From a virus: a stretch of DNA of 64,000 bases. Positions 39,969 through 49,243 of the stretch are shown here, one piece after another (positions within the stretch are counted from its first letter, which is position 1; each line of letters starts with the position of its first letter). The translations under genes were made by a program, and so were the position numbers. The stretch covers positions 1-64,000 of IMG/VR virus record IMGVR_UViG_3300035670_000014, one strand, 5' to 3'. The notes below the pieces were generated by a model. That model was not told the DNA's origin. It worked only from the letters and a program-made list of their open reading frames with translations, and did no database searches.

Positions 39969-41969
39969 ATGACAGATGTTATATATAGTCTATCTATCTC
40001 TAGGGATATAGAGGCCAGTACTCCTACCTATAATCAAGTAGGTAAGTATCTGGAAAACTTTACCTATAGGAAGAGAGTAACCAGAGAAACTCAGCTAAGC
40101 TTTCTTAGCTTTGAGAAAGTCAATAAGACTAATCTTGTAGGTCATCTTAACCTTAATAGGTTTAAGTATAAAAATAGCCTGCAAAAAAGAACTGAGTCCT
40201 CAACAATAAGAAGTAAATCTAGATACATCCTTATTACAAATCAGTCCATTATTAAAAATGGATATAGTGTAGGTCTATTCCATGGAATGAAAATAAATGG
40301 AAGCTATCTAGGGTACGAATCAGACCTAAAAGAAGTAGATATAAAGTATGACCGAACTACTAATACTGTATGGACCAATACTCCTTCTGAATGGGATCCA
40401 GTAAATGAAAGATTTACAGGAATAAATATTCTCGTTAAAGAAGGAGAAGAAGTAAAAACTTATCTGTTCAATAGTCACCCTATTTTTAGAGAAGCAACAA
40501 TAGAAGACATAGATCCTGAAACTTCATTATTCTATGAAGATAGAATGATATATACAGTTGAGTATGATGCATTTGATGATTCCTATATCTATACGATTGT
40601 AAACGGAAGTGGTCCCTGGTTTTATAAAGAGCAAGCTGGATCAACTATCGAGCTAAAGAATGATGGCATGCAGGATGCGCAAGAGCCATGGTTCCCCTCT
40701 TATACACTTGGCGAAGTAAGAAGAGTAATAGATGGATCTACTTATTTCTACTCAACCGGAGAAATGGATTCACTAGTTTATAATCCAAGATTTCCATTTC
40801 AAGCTCAGAAGGAAAGCGCTAAGATTATAGGACCAAATCTAATAAAGCTAGATAGAAGCAACATAGTAATAAGACCAGAACAGAGACTTAACATTGACTT
40901 GATTGTTTTTAACAATCTAGGTAGCTTAAAGTTTGCCCTTACATCAGATCCTAGAAAAAATGGTCAAATTTATAATGCAAGTCAAAGAATAAAGTGGCAA
41001 TCTGTTGATTACAGGTATGACAGTTTTAATAGCGTAGTAGAAATATCCTGGGGAAATAGGTTGCTAAGTTCAGACTATATAGAAGCTACCTACCCTCATA
41101 CATCCTACTGCCAAGATGTAGTTAGTTTAAATCTTAACCCTAGGTATAATCCTAGGATTATGAATCATATCTATATTACATACCTTAAACCAGGAACAGG
41201 AAAGAAAGTTGAATGGGTGGAATTAATATTAGATACTGAAAATACCTATAGAATAACAAGGTATTCTGGAGAGCTTCCCCTTGCTATTGGGTCGCTTATT
41301 TCTATAGACTATGAAAACTCAACTTTTGTATCTGAGTCTGAAGGTGTAGATGGAAGCGAAATAGGAACATACTTAATATTAGATATGTTCCAGTTTACCA
41401 ATCCTCTTAGTTCAAGCAAAGCATATCTAAAGGATATTAGATTAAGGAATGGCCTTTCCCTGGACAAGGAGCTAGAGATTCTAAAGAAGAATCCTGTGCT
41501 CTGGCAGTTTAAGGAATTCTCGGAAAAGAATATTGAGTATAGTGATAAGTTTTTCTCTATTGTTGCAATAGACGCCGATGAAGTGCTAGCTCCAAAAGAG
41601 CAGCACCGAGAGATACTTGAGAAGCTGGTACCAATTGGACACGGCTTATATATTGAGTATCCAGAAGAACAAGTAGAAATAGTAAAAGCTGTAAGTGCAT
41701 ATGAAGATCAAATAGATGTAACAATCTATTCAAGATTAGATTCTTCTGTTTATTCCCTTGGGCTTACAGAACTTGGCATGCCAATAAACTTAGAAGAGGA
41801 TCTAATTATTACTTCTCCTTCAATCCTTCTAGAAGAAGGAAGAGAGCTAACGCTCAGATTTAATGTTGCAGATATTGTTAATTTAGCTGCTTGCTACTTG
41901 ATAGTTTCTGAAAATGAGAAAATACTTACAAGTAATATCTTTTATATAAAGGTTAGAAATGAAATCTAA
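39969..41969 (+). CDS. baseplate/fibre structural protein, unknown family
   Basis: This encodes 666 residues. The first 60 residues are charged (YLENFTYRKRVTRETQLSFL) and the remainder is beta-rich with many Tyr, Ser and Ile. No ribosome site stands out before the ATG, so reinitiation after the previous gene is likely. The final 90 residues (from about 575) form an Ig-like strand series ending in YLIVSENEKILTSNIFYIKV. It overlaps the next gene by 11 bases. The function is unknown; virion structural by context. Confidence 0.45.
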   Translation: MTDVIYSLSISRDIEASTPTYNQVGKYLENFTYRKRVTRETQLSFLSFEKVNKTNLVGHLNLNRFKYKNSLQKRTESSTIRSKSRYILITNQSIIKNGYSVGLFHGMKINGSYLGYESDLKEVDIKYDRTTNTVWTNTPSEWDPVNERFTGINILVKEGEEVKTYLFNSHPIFREATIEDIDPETSLFYEDRMIYTVEYDAFDDSYIYTIVNGSGPWFYKEQAGSTIELKNDGMQDAQEPWFPSYTLGEVRRVIDGSTYFYSTGEMDSLVYNPRFPFQAQKESAKIIGPNLIKLDRSNIVIRPEQRLNIDLIVFNNLGSLKFALTSDPRKNGQIYNASQRIKWQSVDYRYDSFNSVVEISWGNRLLSSDYIEATYPHTSYCQDVVSLNLNPRYNPRIMNHIYITYLKPGTGKKVEWVELILDTENTYRITRYSGELPLAIGSLISIDYENSTFVSESEGVDGSEIGTYLILDMFQFTNPLSSSKAYLKDIRLRNGLSLDKELEILKKNPVLWQFKEFSEKNIEYSDKFFSIVAIDADEVLAPKEQHREILEKLVPIGHGLYIEYPEEQVEIVKAVSAYEDQIDVTIYSRLDSSVYSLGLTELGMPINLEEDLIITSPSILLEEGRELTLRFNVADIVNLAACYLIVSENEKILTSNIFYIKVRNEI

Positions 41970-42603
41970 TATTCAACTATCCTGGCAATCAGCTGCTGAA
42001 ATCGGTGGTGTAGTAGATCTTGTTGTTGATAATAAATCTAATTCAATAAACTCATCAGGAACCATAGCTGAAAGAACCTGGACAGAGTTATACTGGTTAA
42101 AGAACCTAGGAAGGACTATAGTCGACATAGCAGACCCTGTAGCCTATAACTGTGGGTTTTATCTTGATAAGCTTCCATCATTTGATTCTCTTGATATAAG
42201 CTTGCCAGAGATATTAAGCTGGTCAAATATTATTGACCCAGGCGATGATTTACCTTGTGGTGTTTTTACTATCTTTGGATTTGATGAGTCAAATGAAAGC
42301 TACATAGAGAAGTATTTAGATGGAGCCATTACATCTGAAGAAATGTATTTTTTCTCTCATAACTGGATTCAAGGCCAGTCAAGAATAGATCAAATACCCT
42401 TAAGTACATCAAAGCGATATTTAAATACCGCTAGCTACATTCAAAGTGATGAGCTTGAAGGAGTAGGAGAAACTTTCTCAAGTAATGAGTATGATGAAAA
42501 AGCAGGAATACTAAGAGTAATGGTTTTGATTAGAGTTCCCAGTGGAATAGAAGCTAAGAAGCTGTCATTCGTACATAAGATTGGATATGATGAAAAAGCA
42601 TGA
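41959..42603 (+). CDS. baseplate/fibre structural protein, unknown family
   Basis: This encodes 214 residues. It is mainly beta-strand with a Ser/Asn-rich N-terminal third and a run of strands around residues 85-125 containing PGDDLPCGVFTIFGF. No enzymatic motif or membrane helix is seen. It overlaps both neighbours (11 bases upstream, 17 downstream), consistent with a coupled operon. The function is unknown; a small shell or clamp protein of the baseplate is the most neutral reading. Confidence 0.4.
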   Translation: MKSNIQLSWQSAAEIGGVVDLVVDNKSNSINSSGTIAERTWTELYWLKNLGRTIVDIADPVAYNCGFYLDKLPSFDSLDISLPEILSWSNIIDPGDDLPCGVFTIFGFDESNESYIEKYLDGAITSEEMYFFSHNWIQGQSRIDQIPLSTSKRYLNTASYIQSDELEGVGETFSSNEYDEKAGILRVMVLIRVPSGIEAKKLSFVHKIGYDEKA

Positions 42604-43000
42604 AGTCAATTGGACAAAATATACGGAAGACGGTAGAAGGGTTTCTAATGCTGATCTTTCTGTATTGGATAATGATACTGATCTGGTTAATCTTACAGTC
42701 TACTACAACATCACGGAATTCTCGATAGGTCTTAGTGGGAAATACAATCTGTTCCATATGTACACAATGGACACATTAAACAACTCAAAAAGTCTATGTG
42801 GTGTAAAGGTTGAGGTTTTACTAAAAGAAGAAGTAGATAATATTTACTTTAGAAGAATAGGAAGCAAAGTTCTCATTTCTTCAGATAAGGTTGAAGAGAG
42901 TCCTCTTTTTGAAGCGGCTCAAAAGCAACCAATGAAAGGAAATAAAAAAATAACAATATTCCTATATCCATCTGGCAGGATTAAATGGAGAACTAAATGA
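42587..43000 (+). CDS. small baseplate-region protein, unknown family
   Basis: This encodes 137 residues from an ATGATG start; a TTG two codons upstream is possible but no ribosome site favours it. The protein is mixed alpha/beta with many Lys and Val and has a strand-rich core (residues about 30-110) and a short basic C-terminus. It overlaps the previous gene by 17 bases and the next by ATGA. The family and function are not recognised. Confidence 0.4.
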   Translation: MMKKHEVNWTKYTEDGRRVSNADLSVLDNDTDLVNLTVYYNITEFSIGLSGKYNLFHMYTMDTLNNSKSLCGVKVEVLLKEEVDNIYFRRIGSKVLISSDKVEESPLFEAAQKQPMKGNKKITIFLYPSGRIKWRTK

Positions 43001-44568
43001 GAGCTTCCCTTAAAGAGCCTAGGACTTTAGCTGAAGTTGAAAGTCGAATACTTGAAAAGTATGAATCTCTTTTCAAGAGGGATGAGTTTTCAAGTGGTAA
43101 TAACCAGGTACAGCAAGCTAGCACAAGAGTGCTAGTAAACAGCAAAGGACTTGAGTTTCAGTTAGTCGAGCTTTTTGAAGAGTGCAAGTCTATCTCAAGA
43201 AAGATAGAAGAGCTTGCAAGTGATATATCAAATTGTAAAGACTCTAGCAGCTTTGAAATTGAAAAGCTAGAACAGAGAATTAAACTATCAAGTATAAAGA
43301 AAGAAAATAACCAGAGTAAAGCTTACTTCATAAGTCTATCTAATAACGACGAAGATTACTTTGACCTGGAAACTCAAGAGTTTAGTTCCTTTCTGATTAA
43401 AGGTGTAAATGGCTTTCTTACTTTAGAAGTAAACTCAGAAGTAGAAAGGCCTAAAGTTGCATCAATAGAAACAAGCCTGGGTGGGATCGGTTTACTGAGT
43501 GAAGCTGAGCTTAGCAACTATCTTCCCAGTGAAGTCCTGGTTAAAAGCAGCGATACTAAGAAAGTAGTTTATACTTTAAATCCTGATTTAATAAAACAGT
43601 TCTCAACAAGAATAATCCTAGATAAGCCATCACAAGTTAACTTTCTTAAGTTAAATAGTTTCCTTATACAAGACTTCAGTGATACCACTAGCTATTCACT
43701 TAATGTAAAGTTTAAGTTAAATGGAAAGCTTACGGCTGAGCAGACAGTTGCGCTCTCTTCAAGATCTACACTATATGCAGTAGACTCAGTAATATGCAAT
43801 GAAGTCCTGATTACAGGAGGCAGAGGTTTTATAACCTCTCAGCCATATACTGTTACTCTTAAAGAAAGACTACCGTCAATGCCCGATAGCGAGGCCCGGA
43901 GTCTTTTTCTTATAGAAGAAAATGAATCAAAGTTAAACTGCTATATGGTAGCAGGGGGACTTGATTTAATAAGCCTTGGCTGTGGTGAGAAGAATAATGG
44001 AGCCATAGGCATAATAGAAAGTAATATTCTCACTGGAACAAATAGCTTCATGATAGAAGGAGATGTTCCTTCCGAGAATGGAACCTATATTGATTGCATC
44101 TATGAGGAAATTGAAGTAGATGGAACTATTTCATATAGAGAAAGATTCCCGATAGCTTCAATTCTAGATGATGGACTTATTAGAGAGTATCTTACCTTGG
44201 TAGATACAACTCCATCTTTCTATTTCTATAGACCCTCTCTTAAAATTAAAAACTTCATAACTGCAACTACAGACTTTGAAGTCACTAAAAATGGAGGTTC
44301 AACATGGACTCCAATTGGAAGTGGTATTGTTGATGACTTTACATTATTAAGAATCAATCGACCACTCACGAGAGAGGAGACATTAATTACCTACGATGTA
44401 GACTACAGGGTGCCAGTAGATATTAAGAATAAGATTTCCATTGATGGCTATCGTTCATTTTCTGTTACCTCTGATGTTCCATATAGAATAAAAGTAGCAA
44501 TAAAAACTAAACCTGGAAGCATAGGCTCTCAGGTAAGAATGAATGAAATATACCTACTGGTTAAATAA
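42997..44568 (+). CDS. coiled-coil plus beta-sandwich baseplate protein, member A
   Basis: This encodes 523 residues. The first about 110 residues are predicted coiled-coil, with charged heptads around FQLVELFEECKSISRKIEEL; after them come beta-strand regions including a sandwich-like part near 215-300. Two downstream genes share this architecture: helical N-terminus of about 130 residues, then discoidin-like beta-sandwich. It has no cleavage or membrane motif. Coiled-coil stems with beta-sandwich heads suit baseplate arms that trimerise and bind partners or surface sugars. The architecture is read from the sequence; sugar binding is inference only. Confidence 0.5.
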   Translation: MRASLKEPRTLAEVESRILEKYESLFKRDEFSSGNNQVQQASTRVLVNSKGLEFQLVELFEECKSISRKIEELASDISNCKDSSSFEIEKLEQRIKLSSIKKENNQSKAYFISLSNNDEDYFDLETQEFSSFLIKGVNGFLTLEVNSEVERPKVASIETSLGGIGLLSEAELSNYLPSEVLVKSSDTKKVVYTLNPDLIKQFSTRIILDKPSQVNFLKLNSFLIQDFSDTTSYSLNVKFKLNGKLTAEQTVALSSRSTLYAVDSVICNEVLITGGRGFITSQPYTVTLKERLPSMPDSEARSLFLIEENESKLNCYMVAGGLDLISLGCGEKNNGAIGIIESNILTGTNSFMIEGDVPSENGTYIDCIYEEIEVDGTISYRERFPIASILDDGLIREYLTLVDTTPSFYFYRPSLKIKNFITATTDFEVTKNGGSTWTPIGSGIVDDFTLLRINRPLTREETLITYDVDYRVPVDIKNKISIDGYRSFSVTSDVPYRIKVAIKTKPGSIGSQVRMNEIYLLVK

Positions 44569-47336
44569 TGGAACTGTTTCTAATAAAAGAGCTATCATTC
44601 CTGATTGAGTCTCTTCTTAATTCTAGTTCGACTTTGGAAAATAAGAGTCGTATACTAAGTCTTGTAAACATGAAGATTGACGAGATAGAGTCGCAGGAAA
44701 TCTTCTATAGGTTAAACTTATATAAGCCAGAGAATGCAAGTAAGTTTTCAAGCGGAGAAATCTTAACACTTGAAATATTGAGTGCCTATGCCAGGCAACT
44801 AATCATGCTCTCTAGTGCTCTTAACAAAGATTTAACTGAATCGTATAATCAATATCTCTATGAAAAAGAATCAATATTAAAACTAACTAGAGATTCTGAA
44901 ACTAAAATTAAAGCACTTGAAGCATATAGAGATCAAGTTAATACTTTCATAAATTTAGTTAATAGTAAGACTGACTGGCTAGTCGGGCAGTTAAATGTTG
45001 ATGATGCATTTAATGGAATCACCTTGCCAATTGTTAGAACTGAGGTTGTTACTCCAAAAGTAATTACTCCATTTCAAATAAATGGATCATCATTTGGTTT
45101 TCCTTATGATGTCAATTCTTACATTGATTCAGATGAAATAAAGTCAATAGTAGATAGTAATCCAAATACATTTTTTTCGTTTTCTAAAGTAAGAACAAGA
45201 ACATGCGAAGGTGGCTTTGAGTTTTCTTTTACAAGGCCAGAGATTATCAATGCAATAGAGATTGACCTTGTCAGTGATGGCTTTGGAAATGAAGTAAGCT
45301 TAGTAAACATAGAAGCAAAAAAGCCATCTGGCTTAAAAGAAACCATAGTAGTAAACAGAATTATAAACGGGAAAAGAATAACTGTAATTAATCCCATAGA
45401 AGTTATAAGTGTTAGACTTAACTTAAAGTCTTCTGGATCAAAAGAAATAGTAACCTCAGCAGGTCTAACTACAACTCAAGCTTCCTTTTCTGTAAAGGAA
45501 GCAAGATTAATTAGATTTACTTTTGAAACAGAAGGATCTCTTAAATCGAGAAACCTTGATGCAGCTAATTCTACTTTATTTATTAGTAAACTTGATACTG
45601 AAGAAACAAATCAGGAAGCATTCACTTCTGAAGTTATTATTAATTCAGAGCCACCTAGTAAGTTAAATCCTCTAGCTGATGATACCAATGATTTTGTAAA
45701 GACAAATTCTGTTTCTCCTGATCTAATATTAACCATAACGCGAAAAAATAGTTTTCAATTTTTAACCAATCTTACAGGAAAAGAAACTCCAACTGATACT
45801 TTATACTTAACTCGTACACCAACAGGATCAAATGCCGAAATTGTATTTGTTAATGAAGGTCTAGGACTACATAGAGTAGGGGCTTGTCAGTTAACAGGTT
45901 TAGATTTCAATAACGAATTAATGTTTCCTTTTGCTTCATCATTTGTTGACTCAACAAATAGCTACAAATACTTTGAAGTGCTAGATTACTCATTAGAACA
46001 GTTAGTAGGAAATATTAAAGTATACTCTTTAGGAAGGGAACTTTATCCAGGAATAAATGAACTGCCACTTAGCAGAGAGTACTGTATATTAAGTGGAGCA
46101 ACACCACAGATAGTGGTCAATGTATCAGATCTTCCTGATGATGGAAACTTATATGTTTCCTTTGAAAGGAAACAACCATACTGTTCCTATTCTGAAGATG
46201 GACTGGTAATAAACTTAAATGAACCAATATTTCCAGATGTTGAAACTGTAAAAGTATTCAATAAACTAAGCCCTGTTGTTTATACTGAAAGAAGTGTTTC
46301 ATCTGAAGATAGGAATTTTATTAGATTAACTAAAAAGAATATAGTGCCAGGAACAGTCAATCTCATTAACCTTGCAACCTCAACACCATTGGTTTATCAG
46401 GAAGTAGAATTCTTACCGGGTGATTTGCTAGAGAATGACAAGATATATATGAACTACAAAGATGGAGTTATATACTTTAACTACCGTGTACCTGAAGACC
46501 TACTTTGTAGATATCAATATCAAGAACTAAAAGAAGTGGAAGGAGTAAAGCTTTTAACCTCAACCAGAGACCTCGTAGAAGGGGTTCATTTGACCAATGA
46601 AAGCGTTCAAATTACAAGCACGAGGGAAGTTATAGCACTCAATGCCCAAGGCATACAGAAGCTTAAAAAAGGGCAGGTTATAAAAGGTTCCATAACAATA
46701 GAACAACCTGATTCATCTCTTAGGTTTAATGAGTTTCCATATAGAGATGGATGGGGTGAGTTTACAGATAGTAACAAAGTAAAAGTAACAGTAACAAGTA
46801 TAGTAAGAGTTGGTACTAATATATGGAAATGTAGTTTCAATGTTAATGGTGTGATTGATGCATCAGTTCCACTGGAACCTGAGTCTGAACTTCTTATGAG
46901 AGAAGTTCCTTATGCTCTTGCAGGAATATCTCTCCTAGGAATGGGAGAGTACATGGTCGACTTTGGTTCTAAGCAGATATACTTTTACTCAGAGTCAACG
47001 CCAGATTACTTTGATGTTAATGTTTCTTTTGAAATTTCTGGATCAAATGTTAGCTGGTCGTGTGATTATAAAAATGGAGTTTTATATTTTAGTAGTCCAG
47101 TAGCACTAAGTGGGTTTCTTAACTATCAAGCTTGTGAACTGGAAATTGGATATAAGCAAGCAAAGCCTTTAAAGATAAATAAAAAAACAAATGATTTTAT
47201 AGAAATAAATTATGCAGGCATAGATCAAGAGAAAGATATTATTATTGTAAAAATAATACAAGAGAAAGAAAAGCTAGAAAAGCTTATTTCATACTATAGT
47301 CCTGTAATTAAATCTCTTGTTATAGGTAGGATATGA
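44568..47336 (+). CDS. coiled-coil plus beta-sandwich baseplate protein, member B
   Basis: This encodes 922 residues from a TAATG overlap. Residues about 1-140 are helical. They are followed by a segment around 200-285 with FSFTRPEIINAIEIDL and later strand runs, typical of discoidin (F5/8 type C-like) beta-sandwich domains, and by further beta domains to the end. There is no signal peptide, no catalytic residues and few Cys. It overlaps member C by ATGA. It shares its layout with the genes before and after, suggesting a gene family that arose by duplication and divergence. Confidence 0.5.
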   Translation: MELFLIKELSFLIESLLNSSSTLENKSRILSLVNMKIDEIESQEIFYRLNLYKPENASKFSSGEILTLEILSAYARQLIMLSSALNKDLTESYNQYLYEKESILKLTRDSETKIKALEAYRDQVNTFINLVNSKTDWLVGQLNVDDAFNGITLPIVRTEVVTPKVITPFQINGSSFGFPYDVNSYIDSDEIKSIVDSNPNTFFSFSKVRTRTCEGGFEFSFTRPEIINAIEIDLVSDGFGNEVSLVNIEAKKPSGLKETIVVNRIINGKRITVINPIEVISVRLNLKSSGSKEIVTSAGLTTTQASFSVKEARLIRFTFETEGSLKSRNLDAANSTLFISKLDTEETNQEAFTSEVIINSEPPSKLNPLADDTNDFVKTNSVSPDLILTITRKNSFQFLTNLTGKETPTDTLYLTRTPTGSNAEIVFVNEGLGLHRVGACQLTGLDFNNELMFPFASSFVDSTNSYKYFEVLDYSLEQLVGNIKVYSLGRELYPGINELPLSREYCILSGATPQIVVNVSDLPDDGNLYVSFERKQPYCSYSEDGLVINLNEPIFPDVETVKVFNKLSPVVYTERSVSSEDRNFIRLTKKNIVPGTVNLINLATSTPLVYQEVEFLPGDLLENDKIYMNYKDGVIYFNYRVPEDLLCRYQYQELKEVEGVKLLTSTRDLVEGVHLTNESVQITSTREVIALNAQGIQKLKKGQVIKGSITIEQPDSSLRFNEFPYRDGWGEFTDSNKVKVTVTSIVRVGTNIWKCSFNVNGVIDASVPLEPESELLMREVPYALAGISLLGMGEYMVDFGSKQIYFYSESTPDYFDVNVSFEISGSNVSWSCDYKNGVLYFSSPVALSGFLNYQACELEIGYKQAKPLKINKKTNDFIEINYAGIDQEKDIIIVKIIQEKEKLEKLISYYSPVIKSLVIGRI

Positions 47337-49243
47337 ATAGACTTGAGTCACTATATATAAAAGAAATCTCAAGTCTTGCACTTGAAAGGTACCTTTATAA
47401 TAAGGTTTGTCCTACAGTTGAACAGGTAGAGATTCAAATAAGAGAACTACAGTCTATCTATAAAAAGATAGGTAGATCTCCATTAACTGGGCAAGTAAGA
47501 GATAGGTTTTCTCCGTTTAAAAAATCTTCACTAGAAGATATACAGAGCACAATAAATGAGCCAATCATAGACTTAACTGTTCTCAGAAAAGTAATAATTG
47601 ATGGCTATAGAGATTTAATAAATCTGCAATATGAATGGGATAGAGATTCTAAATATATAGAATCAATATTAAAAACTATAAATGAAAAGATTACCTTCCT
47701 TCTTTTTGAGGAAGGTAATAGTGAAGGATTCTTTGAATCTTTTATAGATAGATTCGAGACACTATCTTTAGTAAATCAAGTTGATACAAGTTGCTTTGTA
47801 AACACTGGTTCTGGTTTTGTATCCTTGGGCTACAAAGCAGGATTAACTCCAAAGATAGATATAAGTGGAAGTATAACTTCTATTGCTTTTGTAGGTAATA
47901 GAGGAACAGGAAGCCTAAGTTTACCACTGATAGCACAGTCGGGTAGTAGGCTTTCTTATATATTAAATGGCTCAAGGCAAGGCTATATTGCTACAGGTCA
48001 AACAAGTAGCCCAATAGACTCTGCAAGTGCAACTATAAATATACAGTTGCCAGGAGTATTTAATGTTTCAAGGGTAGAAATAGAAAGAATAAGAAGAGAG
48101 TATGGATCTACATCAATTCGATGCTTTGTAAGTTCTGATGGAATTGACTTTATTGATATGGGAAGTCAAAGCTACAGTGATAATGCAATATTTAGCTTTG
48201 GATCTCAAGAAGTTAAAGAAATAAACTTACTTATATTTAAGCCAACATACGATGCTTACTCAACAGAGAGTGGGCTATATGAATTCTTTCTAGATATGAA
48301 AGAAGTAAAGCTATTTAATGAGACAGATGCATTTGATCAAAATAAAAATACATTTAAATCTGTAAGCTATACCTCACTTAATAACTTTAATAAGGCAGCC
48401 TTAGAGGTATGTGAGGTAATAAGTGAATCTACCTCAATAGATTACTTTCTTAATGGAATACAGGTAACACCAGTAAACAAAGAAGGAAGCTACCCGAAGG
48501 TAATTCAATTCAACCCTTCCAGGGTTGAGACAAACCTTACAACAGGAACATTGATAGAAGAAGGAATTCTGAGGACAGGGGTTATAAATACTTTTGGAAT
48601 GGCAAGATTTCCATTTACTGATTCCAAAGTTTGGTGTATAAACTTAAACCTACCTAAGAGTAATCTGAAAAAAGTAAGCGTTTATAGAAACTGGAGAGAG
48701 CTATCTATAAATGAAGATGTAGAACCCTGGGCTGTATCTGGTACCTTTCTTAAAGCATATGTAAAGATAGATGAAGTCTGGACACTGAAGACAATAGAAA
48801 GAAGAAGATCAACTACAGTGTTAGGCGGGGCAACTTCTGAGTTTGATCTTAGATCTAAAGACCCACTCTTTCCTAGCAATATGAAACTTATGGCTGAGGG
48901 TTACAGGTATGGAGCAGGCTATATAGGGATAAAGCCCTATCCAGAAAGCCGGGAAATATGCGAGAAAGTTTTAACTCAAGCAATGACCTTAAATGAGTTA
49001 ACACTTGATCTTGATAATAAGTTCTATATTACAGATTATCTGGAAAGCCCGACTGAGCCTTATGTTAATATTTTAGTAGGAGAACCTGAATCGCGAGCTA
49101 CAATAGAATCAAAAGTGTTTTATGTTGTAGCTGAGTATACAACAGATGGAATTAACTCTATTGAGTTAACTGCCAAGTTTAATAGTAGAGAAGAAGGACT
49201 GTCTCCTTTATTGATTTCATATTCTATAAAAGTAGGTAACTAA
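47333..49243 (+). CDS. coiled-coil plus beta-sandwich baseplate protein, member C
   Basis: This encodes 636 residues. The helical N-terminus (about 1-150, rich in Leu, Ile, Glu and Arg) is followed by beta regions. Around residues 255-325 the sequence shows IRCFVSSDGIDFIDMGSQ, a turn pattern close to discoidin-like domains (S-x-D-G-x-x-F), then a strand leading to EVKLFNE. It ends with strands and a TAATG overlap into the next gene. It completes the trio with shared architecture. The domain is supported by pattern only; its ligand is unknown. Confidence 0.5.
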   Translation: MNRLESLYIKEISSLALERYLYNKVCPTVEQVEIQIRELQSIYKKIGRSPLTGQVRDRFSPFKKSSLEDIQSTINEPIIDLTVLRKVIIDGYRDLINLQYEWDRDSKYIESILKTINEKITFLLFEEGNSEGFFESFIDRFETLSLVNQVDTSCFVNTGSGFVSLGYKAGLTPKIDISGSITSIAFVGNRGTGSLSLPLIAQSGSRLSYILNGSRQGYIATGQTSSPIDSASATINIQLPGVFNVSRVEIERIRREYGSTSIRCFVSSDGIDFIDMGSQSYSDNAIFSFGSQEVKEINLLIFKPTYDAYSTESGLYEFFLDMKEVKLFNETDAFDQNKNTFKSVSYTSLNNFNKAALEVCEVISESTSIDYFLNGIQVTPVNKEGSYPKVIQFNPSRVETNLTTGTLIEEGILRTGVINTFGMARFPFTDSKVWCINLNLPKSNLKKVSVYRNWRELSINEDVEPWAVSGTFLKAYVKIDEVWTLKTIERRRSTTVLGGATSEFDLRSKDPLFPSNMKLMAEGYRYGAGYIGIKPYPESREICEKVLTQAMTLNELTLDLDNKFYITDYLESPTEPYVNILVGEPESRATIESKVFYVVAEYTTDGINSIELTAKFNSREEGLSPLLISYSIKVGN

